64,000 nucleotides of DNA from Spinacia oleracea (Eukaryota > Streptophyta > Magnoliopsida > Caryophyllales > Amaranthaceae). Where the stretch lies: assembly GCF_020520425.1 (NCBI RefSeq), contig NC_079491.1:7799143-7863142 (forward strand), written 5' to 3'. Positions 45,441 to 56,986 of this stretch are shown in pieces (within the stretch, counting starts at the first letter, position 1; each line of letters begins with the position of its first letter). A program made the position numbers and the translations under genes. The notes below the pieces were generated by a model. That model searched no databases. It saw nothing but the letters and a program-made list of their open reading frames with translations, and was not told the DNA's origin.

Positions 45441-45770
45441 ATAAGGGTTTTTTCTACTAGTGTCTGAACTTATTAAAACTTATCAAAACTTATTTTAGTT
45501 ATAAATTGTACTTAGTCAACCATTATTTTTCCTGAATTTATCTTATCTAAACTTAACTGAATTTATCTAAACTTATTTTTCCTGAAATAGGTGGAAATAA
45601 AGTGAACCGAACAGGGCCTAAATACAAATCAAATCGACACTAGTGAGTTTGGGCTGGCTAGTCACAATAAATAAGGGCCCATTGGACACCTATTTAATAT
45701 TTTCAATTAGCCGTCCACTGGTCTTCCAACTTCCTCCTTCAGTCCTTCCACAGTTCTACAGTTTTCAAAA

Positions 45771-46901
45771 ATGGCGAGGAAGAAATGGCCGTCGGAAGAC
45801 AAATTGCCGGGAGAATTATGGACGGAAATCCTCGCAAGATTACCGGTAAAAACTCTCTTAAAATTCAGGTGCGTCTGTAAATCTTGGTGTTCAATTATCG
45901 ATAACCCTAATTTCATTCCTATGCAATTAAGCCTTTCCAAAATCAATCGCAACAAGAATTTCCTTTTAACATTGGAGTTTAACAGTCAATTTCTGTTATC
46001 CTTGCGTTCTGGTTCCACACTTAAGAAGTCTTTGGAAATCAGCAAAATGTTCTCATTCAAAAAAAGTGATGTAATTGTTAAGGGTTATGTTAATGGGTTA
46101 ATGTTAGTGTTGTTGAAACATTCTGAATTCAGATTGTGGAATCCTTCAATTAGGAAGTCGTTGTCGCTTCCTCAATACTCTTGTCCCTGGACTGCTATAG
46201 TTGTTCTTGGATTTGATCCTGTGAATGATGATTATAAGGTAATTGTGTTCGATTTCGAAGCGTCTTTAATGCATATTTATGGTCTGGGTTCAGGTTGTTG
46301 GTATACTAAGGATATTGATAGTGTTGTGCACCATGATTGGGGTATGAGCCCAGATAGTGTATATCACCAAGGGGCAGTTCACTTGTTGGTTGATGATAAA
46401 ATTCTGAAATCGTCTGGTAAGGTAATTAGACGAACCGATATGATGTTTACTCGTATTGTTTCGTTTGATTGTGCTAGTGAGACATTTACACTTGGAGATT
46501 TACCTAAATTTAAAATGGAAAGTGTTTATGATTGTGGGTTGGAACAGAGGTTTCTTTGTGTTTTTGGTGAATCATTAGCACTATTGGATACTTCTGGTAA
46601 AGGAAACAATATATGGGTGATGGAAAAGCAAGGTGGGAGTAAAGTTATCTGGACAAAGCGGTATCAAATATCGTGTGGAGTTCCGGATATTAGTCCAACT
46701 TTTGTGGATGGTGCAGAGGATGGTATGCTGTTATATGAGTTCTTATGCAGGGATCTTCGTTGCTATAACATTGAAAAGAATGAGTTGAAGGGATTTTTGA
46801 ATTTGTCATATGGTTTTTGTATGTCATTCATGGATTCGTTTGTGGAAAGCTTGGTGTTATCTAGGAAATTGCATGTCCAAACTTTGACAATGTTTAGTTA
46901 G
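45771..46901 (+). CDS. F-box protein with FBA-type domain (gene 3)
   Basis: Intact frame of 376 codons. The F-box lies at residues about 12-52 (LPGELWTEILARLPVKTLLK, then FRCVCKSWCSII). FBA-domain landmarks follow: FRLWNPSIRKSLSLP, LGFDPVNDDYKVIVF, GAVHLL, RIVSFDCASETF, and a tail ESLVLSRKLHVQTLTMFS equivalent to the tail of F-box gene 1. It is clearly a member of the same family but much more diverged than copies 1 and 2 are from each other. It is predicted to be an SCF substrate-recognition subunit, target unknown. A nested CACTA/Tourist insertion ends about 150 bp upstream and may contribute to its promoter. Confidence 0.9.
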   Translation: MARKKWPSEDKLPGELWTEILARLPVKTLLKFRCVCKSWCSIIDNPNFIPMQLSLSKINRNKNFLLTLEFNSQFLLSLRSGSTLKKSLEISKMFSFKKSDVIVKGYVNGLMLVLLKHSEFRLWNPSIRKSLSLPQYSCPWTAIVVLGFDPVNDDYKVIVFDFEASLMHIYGLGSGCWYTKDIDSVVHHDWGMSPDSVYHQGAVHLLVDDKILKSSGKVIRRTDMMFTRIVSFDCASETFTLGDLPKFKMESVYDCGLEQRFLCVFGESLALLDTSGKGNNIWVMEKQGGSKVIWTKRYQISCGVPDISPTFVDGAEDGMLLYEFLCRDLRCYNIEKNELKGFLNLSYGFCMSFMDSFVESLVLSRKLHVQTLTMFS

Positions 46902-48130
46902 TGTTTGGTGTCCCGTCTTTAACATATGGAACTTGTGGAGTATTAGATTCAGGTCTACTAGATGGTTTGACAAGAACTGTATTTAGTTTCTGTTAGTGTC
47001 ATACTATGGAAGCATCGTGTTGCTTTATCAGTTGTAAATGTTTGCATAGTAGCCTTTTAGATTTACTAAAGGTAAGAAGTACCTTCCAACCTATGCACGT
47101 TTTGGCCACAGAATCACTTTTTCTTATACTTGGTTGTTTGTGTGGAGATATAAATTGTTTTACATTAGTGTCTGTTTTAGTGAGTATGGCCGAAATTCTA
47201 TGTTGATAACTGGTTTTCTGAGTTTTTATAGTACTAATAATAGTGTTTTTACCGCATTCTGTAACCTGCCTATATCAATGAGTTCCCTTTATAGCTATGA
47301 GAGTTTTAGTATGCATTTTCATTAGTGAAGAACTTGCTGCATTTTGGTGCTCTGTTCCTCCCTTAGTATCCCTTTTTACATGCTTAAAAGTGTATCATCA
47401 TGTTTGTTTGACCTTCTGTTTTTCGTGGAAATACTTTCCAAGTGTAAGTCATTGTGCATCTTTTGGAAATAGTACTTCTATTAAATTATATTGGTCAAAG
47501 GTAGATGAACCATTTTGTACCGTGCTTAATGTGGCATCCAACTCAAATGTTGATCTTGATAGGAGAGGCTCGAAAGGAATGTTGGATGCCTTGTCTAGAT
47601 TATGATGTACTCCAACAAACAGCAACATTCTTCCTTAAAAGAGAATTTGTAAATTTCAGATTTTAGAATTTAGGGCAACATTCTTCCAAAGAAAAGCACT
47701 TGTATTTTCCCTCTTGGAGGCCACTATTGTGATTATATCTGTTGGGTTTTGAATATGTTGATGGTCGTGTTGAGGCTCCGATCTGCAATATTTTGAATTC
47801 AACGTTTTTCATCAAATATTTTGGACCATTTATAAGTTTATTTTACTCCCTCCTTTTTTTTTTTTTGGTTACGTATTTCTTTTAGGGTGTTTCACAATGT
47901 TTGTTACGTAGGAGAATCTTTCCTTTTATAAATTTATTATACTTTCATTTTTTGTGCCATCTTTTAATTTTAAATGGTCCTATTTTTTCAACTCATTAAA
48001 TATCTTTGTAATTTCCCAAGTATGTTAAGTTAGCAATCTTTGTGTTTTTTCATCATTAGTTCATTTTGATAAATAAAACAATCTTATTGGTTGTAATATG
48101 GATTGAGGTTTTACTTGGATTTATTTTTTT
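46902..48130. other. 3' flank of F-box gene 3 and AT-rich spacer
   Basis: Short open frames at 47000-47600 lack motifs and are probably 3'-UTR or intergenic sequence. A Stowaway-like left end (ACTCCCTCCTTTT) occurs near 47846 without a matching right end. Confidence 0.4.
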
Positions 48131-48140
48131 AATGAAAAAG

Positions 48141-48284
48141 AAAAAAAATCTTTATTATACGTTAATAAACGTGCAAAAGTACAAACGTAACAAACAAAAA
48201 GAAACGGAAGTTTTACTTGAGTTTTTTTGTTTGTTACGTTTGGACTTTTGCACGTTTATTAACGTATAATAAAGATTTTTTTTT
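48141..48284. repeat. Near-perfect ~60-bp inverted repeat (hairpin)
   Basis: The left arm about 48141-48201 and right arm about 48223-48284 differ at only one or two positions in ~60, around a ~20-nt loop. Shared core: ACGTTAATAAACGTGCAAAAGT and complement. The transcript would form a long stem. Confidence 0.8.
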
Positions 48285-48783
48285 CTAGTATGTAGTAGTA
48301 ATTTTCTCAAAAAAAGTTTATAGAGTAGACATCTTGTGGTCTCGTGCTAAATATGTCGTAGTATGTAGTAATAATTTTCTCAAAAAAAAGTTAATAGAGT
48401 AGTAATGTTCCGTTGTAATTTTATCCGTAATTAAGGGTGTTAGGATAGAATTATGTATCGTATTGTAGTTCGAGTAGGAATAGGTAATATTAGAATTTTT
48501 ATAAATTAGTATCTTTAATAATTTAATTACCTACATGTTTCCTTAAAATATATTCCTACGCTATTTCAGAAATTTCAGGTTATTTTAAATAACAAACATT
48601 AACAGAATCCAAACCTTGGTAGCCATTAAGCCAAGGCATTCAGTAATATCATATAGTTCGAGTAGGATTAGTTATTACTTCGCATGTTTATATATTGAAG
48701 AATTATCAACGAGAAGGATTGAACTGAAAATCGATTGAGATCAATCTATTAAACATATAACAATAACAATTAACATCGTATTT

Positions 48784-49374
48784 ATGTTTTACAAATTAAT
48801 GGCGTGGGTTCGAGATCAAATCGACGGTGTAAAATCAATTAAGATGAGACAACTCATGATAGAAGTTGTCGGTATTGCCATGGTGGTGATGATGTTATGG
48901 AAGGCGTTGATATGGTACACTGATTGTGAATTTCCGATGAATGTTGTCCTTTCAGGAAGCATGGAACCTGGTTTCAAGAGAGGAGACATATTATTGTCAA
49001 ACAACAGAAAAGATAATCCTATTCGTGTTGGGGAAATAGTTTTGTATAAGATTGGTAATCATAAAATTCCAATTGTACATCGAGTTATTGAGGTTCATAA
49101 TAAACGAATAGAAGATACCGGTGGTCGAGGATATGAAGGAGTTGTTAAAATACTTACTAAAGGTGACAACAATCAAGTAGATGATCGAGGTTTGTATGGC
49201 GGTCAACATTGGCTTCAACGACACCATATCATTGGTAGAGTTCAACTATTAGTACCATATATTGGATGGTTTCCTATCATCTTCTTTGAATACCCAATGA
49301 TGAGGTGTCTATTCTTGGTTGTTTTCATAGTTTTGTATTTAAAAAGTTTTATCAATGAGAATGGCAAGGTTTGA
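48784..49374 (+). CDS. SEC11-type signal peptidase I catalytic subunit
   Basis: Intact frame of 196 codons, family S26. The signal peptidase complex in the ER membrane cuts signal peptides from secretory proteins. A membrane segment lies at residues about 26-45 ([18 protein letters not shown]). The catalytic Ser59 is in SGSMEPGF and His99 in PIVHRVIEVH (eukaryotic Ser-His type). Acidic Asp128 and Asp134 are in TKGDNNQVDDRGLY. WLQRHHIIGR and a C-terminal hydrophobic segment follow. Plant SEC11 is usually about 170-180 residues; this one has a longer loop (EDTGGRGYEGV, about 110-120) and a short C-terminal extension. It is single-exon. All catalytic residues are present, so activity is plausible. 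An inverted broken copy lies at 59480-62584. Confidence 0.9.
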   Translation: MFYKLMAWVRDQIDGVKSIKMRQLMIEVVGIAMVVMMLWKALIWYTDCEFPMNVVLSGSMEPGFKRGDILLSNNRKDNPIRVGEIVLYKIGNHKIPIVHRVIEVHNKRIEDTGGRGYEGVVKILTKGDNNQVDDRGLYGGQHWLQRHHIIGRVQLLVPYIGWFPIIFFEYPMMRCLFLVVFIVLYLKSFINENGKV

Positions 49375-49651
49375 TCGAACAAGATTTACTTAACATATTC
49401 CCTAATGAATGAATCGATGATGCATGTCTTGGCCGTCCTAGTGGTTAAGATTAGGAATTTGTGTCTACTCTTAGTAGCTTTTGGGGTTCGGTATTTGAAA
49501 GAATTGTCGATGAGAATAGCAAGGATTGAGTAGCATTCACTTAACATATTCGGTGTACATTCAAATTCACTAGCTCGTAACATCACATAGTTTTTTTTTT
49601 TGTTTTAAAAATATATTAATAGAGCAATTTTGAATATATCTTTAATTAATA

Positions 49652-50370
49652 TCTATACTAAGAGCATCTCCAATGGAACGTTGTAGCTAGGGACTAGCTT
49701 GAAATTTATAAAAGTTTCAAGCTAATAGCTAGACCATTGGAGTGAGAGTAATAGATTGGTTTGGCATTGGAGCACAAATTAGCTAGACAATGAAATAACT
49801 TGAAATCTTATGTGGAATAACAAGTTAATTGTCAAATTAGCCTACCATTAGAGATGCTCGAAAATATTAAAAGGCGTCACGTAATACTATTCTCTTTGCG
49901 CCACATCATCACTCCAGATCTCAAGTGTAGATGATAGCAGTTTCTCTCTTCACATTAATTTATAAACGAATGTTAACATAAAGTCTAAAACAACTAAATT
50001 TTTATGTGACTTTTAATTTCTATTGACTATTTTGGAAAAAAATTTATTAAAGAATTAGGACAACCATATGAATAAACATGATGTCATAAGTCTCATATGC
50101 ATCAACTATAGAAATGCTTGCATGGCTGCATATATCTAATTTAGTGTTTATTAATTTGAATCACTTAGTTTCACAAGAAAACAAATCATACAAATGGTAA
50201 GATGATGTAATTGAAAAATAATTTCTCATGATAAACGACGTAGTGTGTTTGTGTAGTTAACGAACTTGGATGCTTTTTACTTAATGGTATACACGTATTT
50301 TATCAAATAAGACAATCAAAAAATTTAACTATCAATATAACAATCGGGGCATCGCCGGACCACACACTAG
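49652..50370 (+). mobile_element. Non-autonomous Helitron
   Basis: It starts TCTATACTAAGAGC after an A and ends with GGGGCATCGCC (short hairpin), ACCACACA and CTAG before a T. The 5' TC, 3' hairpin plus CTAG and A/T target fit Helitrons. The 5' end resembles that of the element at 35601-36349. It is 719 bp with no Rep/helicase. Confidence 0.55.
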
Positions 50371-50371
50371 T

Positions 50372-51515
50372 TCTCTATTATACGATAGTATGTAATTATT
50401 TTCACTTGCGTTGTTCTTCATTCAATTTTTACATGGAAATAATTAATGGAGTTGTAAATTGAATTTGAGTACGTTGTGCGGCCTTACTTGACCTTCACTA
50501 TTATTATGTCACTTGAGTTATCTATTTTAGTTTTGTTCTTGATTCTCGATCGTACGTTGCATGCCTAAATTTTATAATTCTAGTAATATTAATTAGACAT
50601 AATATTTGACAAAGGATTCTTTGTAACGGCATGACAAGACTTACACTTCGTTGCTGGTGTGCTTTAACCGTTTAACGATAGTTTCCTTTCACCTTTTTAA
50701 AATTTACCTCTTAAATATCACGTCTTTATGTACGTAGATAATTAAAAAGCATTCTAAAGTCGGTTATAACTACAGTATATAATAGGCTTCATACAAGCTT
50801 ATTTAAAAAGAAAAACCATATTCATGATAAGAATTTGTGAAAAGAATGGAATTGTTGACTTTGAATAAATAGAAAGAAATGAAATCACTAAAGGAGATAA
50901 ATGAGTTATGTATAGGTAAATGTTGAAACTTCAAATACTCCATAAACTAGAATTATATTTCGAAATTTAAATAGAAAATCTTAGAGTTACTTTTGAAATA
51001 ATACGAAGTGTATAATGGATTCACACATGAGATCAACACTCTATCGAACTCTCCTAATCCAAACTCGACGTATATATATTTTCAATCCTAATAGTTCAAA
51101 TAAACAACCAACAGATGACAAACACATACCAAGTAAACAAACAAACAAATAATCAAGTAATAAACAAATCAAAAACATCATCCTCGATCATGATCCTAAC
51201 ACATTACTAATCTCTAACTCGCACCGTAGTTTAAATTTTAATCTTCATATTTCCTATCATAACACCAAATGAATCCGTTAATGCTTCCATAATATATATA
51301 CTTTTCAAAATAATAATTCACTCTCAAGTCTTAAATCTTCAACGACCAATTCATAGACAAACTTATCATTCCCACCCTCATTTTTCTTTACACAATTACT
51401 TATAACGAAATCCTCTAACTCGTATACATAGGGAGAACACAATTTTTCTGGAAAAAATGGAGTAAAGAGCTATGAATCCTTCCATCTCTTACTTTGGCCA
51501 GTTCTATCTCCTTCA
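50372..51515. other. Intergenic AT-rich sequence, no gene seen
   Basis: No motif-bearing frame and no recognisable element ends. Confidence 0.5.
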
Positions 51516-51521
51516 TTTATA

Positions 51522-51846
51522 CTCCCTCCGTATTTATTTAAGGGATACACTTGTTTTTTCCGATCGTATTTATTTAAGAGATACACTTACCATTTTTAGT
51601 AACTTATCAACCCCACCATCTAATTAAATAATACATCTAATTTACCCCATGACCCACCATCCTATTAAACAAATAATTTCATAAACCAATCTCACCTCCC
51701 ACCCCACCAAAATGACATGGTCCCCACTTGTTTACTTATTAAAATATCTACCCGACCCCACTTGCTTTATTACTTTATTTCATTCAATTCTCTTTCTTAA
51801 TACCCGTGCTCGGCCAAATATATCCCTTAAATAAATACGGAGGGAG
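51522..51846. mobile_element. Stowaway-like MITE
   Basis: CTCCCTCCGTATTTATTTAAGG mirrors CCTTAAATAAATACGGAGGGAG perfectly at the ends, with TA on both sides. 325 bp. Confidence 0.88.
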
Positions 51847-51875
51847 TATAATTTAATAAATTCGACTTCATAAAT

Positions 51876-52215
51876 TTAAATTCTTCCTCATTGCCCATTG
51901 CCCATTGCCCATTGCCTAATAGGCCCATTACCCGCACGTTCACAAAGTGGCTACAATCTGCTACCCAAAATTTGAACTTGACAAAGTGTCAATTCAGGTT
52001 GATGGGTCCGATTCGGGTATGATTTCGGATCAATTTTGGGTAATCGTGTCAAAATATACCATAAATAATGTAAAATTTGATATTAATACATAATGTGATA
52101 AACGGGCCAAATCGGTTAAAATTGATCATTCGGGTTTGGATTTCTCTTATGATCTTCATATTAGATATATGTCGGGTAATCAGGTCGGATCAGACATTGC
52201 CAGCTCTAATTTTGT
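51876..52215. repeat. Dispersed repeat, inverted copy at 63420-63715
   Basis: AATAGGCCCATTACCC...CACAAAGTGGCTACAATCTG matches the complement near 63660-63710, and the far end CCAGCTCT matches AGAGCTGTCA near 63424. The type is like hAT element ends. Four tandem 7-bp CATTGCC units sit at the left edge. Confidence 0.6.
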
Positions 52216-53016
52216 GGCAATTATGATTCTGAGGCCGTTTCCTTCATCAGAAAATAAAATAAATATATCGTCGTGTTTGTTTGACATTCTATATTATCGT
52301 GGAAATACTTTATGGTGTAGTAATTTCCTAAAAAAATAAAGTATAACAAATAAAAAGGGACAGAGTGAGTATTAACAACACTAGATTATATGAATCCCTT
52401 ACCTGAGAACTTAGGCATTCATAACCTTTTTAAACAAATTTGGAGCACTACAATAATAGGTGTGGAGAGCAAGTTGTTTGGGTGTCAATATAGACCTACC
52501 TTTTTTTTTTTTGAAATAAATAAGAGTAGTATCTTATAAAAAAAATGTATGGACTCGGAATATAACTCCTATATTTGGGCGAAATATAAAACATTGACTT
52601 TATCATATTCTTCATCTTACGTGTCATTTAATTAACCATTTCTCATGAAATGTCACATAGGATTCACCTAATAATGTTAAACTCGAAATTTCCTTTTCGA
52701 TCAAAAGTAGTATTTCATATTACAATTTATTTTAATAAAATAGTTTCTAGTAAAAACTCAATTTACCATTATTTAAAAAAAATTTAGGGCGATATTTAAC
52801 GAATTCTCTATATATTCTTAGGTTACATTTCCTTTTTAACTATAGAAAATTTGGTAAAACCGGAGAATAAATTGCATACTACCCTGATTAATCCTAATAC
52901 CAAAATTAAGTAGGAAACTTACGTGTCACGATTTCCCTCGGATCGCAAATTTGACTTCCTTTGACAAATAAATAAGACAACGAAACGGCGCACACATCAA
53001 ATCACTCAGACACGCG
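52216..53016. other. Upstream region of the ankyrin-TPR gene
   Basis: A Stowaway-like right end (GGGACAGAGTGAG before TA) lies near 52360. Otherwise AT-rich with no gene. Confidence 0.4.
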
Positions 53017-53056
53017 TCTTCCTCTTCCTCTTCCTCTTCCTCTTCCTCTTCCTCTT
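53017..53056 (+). repeat. (CTTCCT)n microsatellite in the probable 5' UTR
   Basis: About six hexamer copies lie some 50 bp before the ATG at 53108. Pyrimidine tracts are common in plant leaders. Confidence 0.85.
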
Positions 53057-53107
53057 TTTATGGTTATCAAATCACTCCCCTAAAATCTTTTGCGTAGATT
53101 TTCTTCC

Positions 53108-56100
53108 ATGACTGACATCTTCACAGCAGCTTCTAATGGAGACCTTAAACGCATCAAAGGTAACATTATTATTATATTTTTGCTTTTTAATTAAAAATAA
53201 TACTCGTCATTTTTTGTAATTAATTCATACTGGAATTGAGTTCTTGCAACTTTTTGTTTGCAGAAATGGGAAAACATTTTAATGATAAGTTTGGAGAACA
53301 GACGGCGAAAGAAGTCTTGGGAGCAAAAGACTCGAGCGGGCGTACAATTCTACACATTGCTGCTTCCGGGGGTCGAACTCCAATCTGCAAATACCTAGTT
53401 GAGACTATCAAATTTGATGTTAATGGCAAAGATTTAAAGGGTAAATGATTCTTTCAAGGATTATACTTATTAATCTTGATCGAATTGTGATTTGTGGAAT
53501 TTTGGGTGCTTTAATTGCATGATAATCGAATTGTGCAACTTCAGGGTTTTTAGTGTTAATGTTAGCCTTTAATCATGTGAATTATTGGGTTAGGTTAGGT
53601 GTTGTACATTGTGATTACTGATCGAGTTGTGCCAATTTAGGGGTTTTTTGTGTTAAATTGCAATGTTAATTTCGCGTCCTTGAACTTATAACCATCTTTC
53701 GGCTAACTACGTCTCTCAATCTCTCATGACCAATGATCTTAGGCAGGACGACCCATTTGGTCGTATTCGCTTCCTAGAACCATTACCAATTACTTGGTTG
53801 TTCTTATATTGTTTCTTTATAAGTATTTGATATCATCCATGCCTAGCATTGTAATGATATTTGGTTTATTTTTGTTGTCTTGCTATGAATTGTGATCTAG
53901 AAACTTGAATAATACTAGTACTTTGATGTTTATGCATAAGAATAAGCTTAATTTCTCTGGTTTATTTTGAGTTTATATGGGCTATTTTACAGGTTACACC
54001 CCTCTGCATAATGCGGTTTTGGAAGGGCATTACATGACTTCTTCTTTTCTACTGGATCATGGTGCACATCCTAATATGACAAGCCATGATGGATCAACTC
54101 CATTGCACTATGCTGCTGAAAAAGGTTTTTAAAACTTATTGAGCTACGTTGTATATACGAGTCTTGTCACATTACTAGTTTAAATTACACGTTTTATGTA
54201 GTTGATGCTTGTGGCTAAAAAGGTTCACGGTTTATTTGGGTAGTCAAGCTATAAATGAAATATTCATGTTCTGCCCTTTACACTTAATTGGCTTACTGTG
54301 GCAGGAAGAAAAGACCAGGTGAAACTGTTAATATCAAAAGGTGCTGAAGTTGATGCGCCATCGTATTCTAAAGGCACGCCATTGCGATGTGCCGCTGCAC
54401 ATGGCATGAAAGATGTTGTTAAGATTTTGCTTGATCATAAAGCTAATGTATGTGACAACACTTAGTTTTCTTAATTATGTATTTGACTGAGATGATATGT
54501 TTGATTATTGTCTTTGTTGTTGATGTATGTACTTTATGTTACTTGGCCTTGGGTAGTTCTGTAGTGGTATGTTGCCTGTATTTTTGGTCCAAAGTTAAGT
54601 GTCAAGTCTCAAATTTCCATACCCAAGTCAGAGCTTAATTTGCGCGCATGTTGATTCCTTTTTGTTGAAATTCAATCATCAATTGACTTGATGTTGGAAA
54701 TGAATGCTTTGATAGGTGCACTTCCTTCTCTACCGTCATGACTCATGAGCTATGACACGTTACATTTTCCTCTTAGTGATACTTATACAAATGATGCTTT
54801 AATTTACAATAATGTGTATCAAATACATAAGATGAAAAAGATCTTGTAAATTTTGTATGTACGTGATGGTAGTATGGTACCTTCTCTGTTTGCAATGAAC
54901 CTTCTTCTTTCATGGTGCAGCCAAATTCTGATAGTCATCCCATATTGACCCCGTTGATAGTTGCCATCCTAGCGAATTCTGTTGATTGCGTAAGGCTACT
55001 GCTGAAGGTACTATTATTTGCCTTTGTCTCTTTTAACCCTCTGCTGAAGGTACTATTATTTACCTCTCTGTTTATTGCAAGGGATCTTTGAAATAGATTT
55101 ACCTCTCTGTTTATTGTTCTCGAGGACAGTTGTGAACCATCGTATATTTGTGTTTGATCACTTGCCATTTTGGATGGACGAACTCCATACTTAATAAACC
55201 CAGACTTAATAGTTACATGTACAAAGTACAACACTAATAAAGGATGGCCTGGTAATTATTTGCTTTTTATAATACAAATGTTACATACTTACATGATTGA
55301 AGTTCATATATGTTCGTCCTAATTTCAAAGTTCAATCAACTTATGATGACTTTAGGGAGTAGAGTTAGGAATGCAACCAACTCTGTATCATAAAAGCATC
55401 TCATATCTTTAATTAGAACTGTTCGAGATAACATAAAAACTAATTTTGGATGGCAGAAATATTAAGTATTCTTCTTTTAGCACCTGTGATTATTCAGTTA
55501 TTAGTAGCTATGTCTTTCATCTCTGCTGATTGCTGGTAGTCATGTACTCATGTTATACTTGGTGCAGAATGGTGCTGACCCAAATCTTGGTTTACATGGA
55601 GAAAAACCTTTGACTGTGGCTGTATCTGAAGGCAATTTAGAGGTTATCAAATGTTTGCTTAAAGCTGGAGCTGATCCTAATGCTACTAATTTTGTGAGTG
55701 AAAGATAACATTCATACGCTTTTAAGAGTTTTGGCCTTAAACTCGTACTCCTGCTCAGAAGATCAACTTGCTTTTCACTGTGGCACTATCTGTTTTATCC
55801 TTCATTCTGATCTACCTTTTTCTGAGTGTATATGATTGACTTATTACTGTGTCTTCTATTTCAGTATGATCTTACACCAATTGAAATTGCGGCTATGGAT
55901 GGTAATCTTGCAGTTGTAACCGCCCTCTTTGATGTTACTGCTTGTGTTCCTAATATCCCGATCTGGAGCTGTCAAGGAATACTCGAGTATATCAACTCTC
56001 AGGAAGCTAAAAATCAGGTTATTTTCCTAGTCCATTATGCAACCTATATTGTAACCATTTTTTAAAATCTAAAAACCAAAAACAAAAAACTGGCAGTGAT

Positions 56101-56986
56101 AGCTCTTCTAGGTCTTTGTCAAGTATTATGGTTGCATTTGATGCTTGATTGTTACCACATTCCATAATTTGCAGCGGGGACTCAAAGTTGAAACAAAATT
56201 CTTAGAAGCAAAAGAAAATGGAGCACAAGCCTTCAAAACAAATGATTACATTACTGCAATTTACTGGTATACAGAGGTAAAAAAAATAAAACTGAACTAT
56301 AACTTTGCCTTCAATTATATGCTGCAATCTGAGTACTGTTGTTCTTTTCATTCTTTAACTGGATAGGCTATAAGGATAAAGCCAAAAGATGCGACAGTGT
56401 TCTCCAACAGGAGTCTCTGCTGGTCGCGCATGAACGAGGGCGATCTTGCACTGACGGATGCAGATTACTGTATTGGTTTGAGACCAGATTGGGCTAAGGG
56501 ATATTACCGGGCAGGAGTAGCCCGGAAGATGCTGAAGGTCTATGTCTATATGATCATGTCTTAATCTCTACTTTTGGAAAAAGTTCAGATTTTTTTGCTA
56601 CATTGTTGTAAACAGATTGTGGTGGTAACTTTGTACTGGTGCAGGACTATAAAAATGCAGCAGCAGCATTTGGGAATGCGTGCAAGTATGATCCTTTCAA
56701 TAAGGAGCTCCAAGATGCTTACAGGTAATTTTAAACAAGAATAAAAAACACACGTGTTTTTTTTTTCCACTTGGATATATAATTCTATGAGCGTTGGATT
56801 ATTATAAGAAAATCGCTCAAAAGTTTGATTATTAGAATGAATTTTCCTATATAATTTCTATGAGCGTTATTGATCAATTGTACGTAAATATTTGGCAGTG
56901 AGGCGTTGGCGGACTTACAAGCACCACCGATGGATGATTTCAGCCGGCTCTTTGCTGATTGTGTTTTGAACACTGGATTAAAGTGA
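53108..56986 (+). CDS. Ankyrin-repeat plus TPR-domain protein (11 exons)
   Basis: Exons: 53108-53159, 53264-53440, 53993-54124, 54305-54447, 54921-55007, 55568-55693, 55865-56017, 56175-56276, 56367-56537, 56645-56724, 56899-56986. All have GT/AG borders and sum to 1311 nt, giving a 436-residue protein with no internal stop. The N-terminal two-thirds is ankyrin repeats (GRTILHIAASGG, GYTPLHNAVLEGH, GSTPLHYAAEKG, GTPLRCAAAHGM, EKPLTVAVSEGN, LTPIEIAAMDGN). The C-terminal part is a TPR region (AKENGAQAFKTNDYITAIYWYTEAI, ATVFSNRSLCWSRMNEGDLALTDADYCI, WAKGYYRAGVARKML), which often binds Hsp70/Hsp90 C-termini. The layout resembles plant ANK-TPR proteins such as Arabidopsis TPR10. Probably a cytosolic chaperone adaptor; the client is unknown. 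Confidence 0.92.

Larger units (their letters stand above)
40755..45462 (+). mobile_element. CACTA (En/Spm) element, non-autonomous, 4.7 kb
   Basis: The left end CACTAGTAGAAAAAACCC and the right end GGGTTTTTTCTACTAGTG are perfect inverted repeats flanked by the 3-bp duplication TCT (40752-40754, 45463-45465). Subterminal regions carry many TTGCAGCGTACA motifs in both orientations, likely transposase-binding sites. No TNP2-type transposase frame exists, so mobility would need help in trans. The interior has exon-like blocks and a tandem array. Confidence 0.88.
40671..45618. mobile_element. Second Tourist-like MITE, split by a CACTA element
   Basis: The left part is 40671-40754 (GGGTGCGTTTTATTCACCTG...) and the right part 45463-45618 (...GTGAACCGAACAGGGCC). 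TAA flanks both outer ends (40668-40670, 45619-45621). Joined, the parts match the neighbouring MITE at 40370-40636. The right end lies about 150 bp before F-box gene 3. Confidence 0.8.

Noticed and set aside
44900-45460. Several short frames on both strands rich in LQRT/CNKG residues
   Set aside because: They translate the CACTA subterminal motif TTGCAGCGTACA; not genes.
47006-47605. Three overlapping short plus-strand frames after F-box gene 3
   Set aside because: No motifs, mutually overlapping in different frames, probably 3'-UTR or intergenic.
48784-49374. Calling the SEC11-like gene a retrogene because it lacks introns
   Set aside because: No poly-A tail or TSD was found around it, and the intron content of the parental family in this species is unknown.
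51876-52215. Treating the 51.9-kb/63.5-kb repeat as part of the inverted SEC11 duplication
   Set aside because: It lies downstream of SEC11 in one copy but upstream in the other, so it is not collinear; an independent dispersed repeat is simpler.
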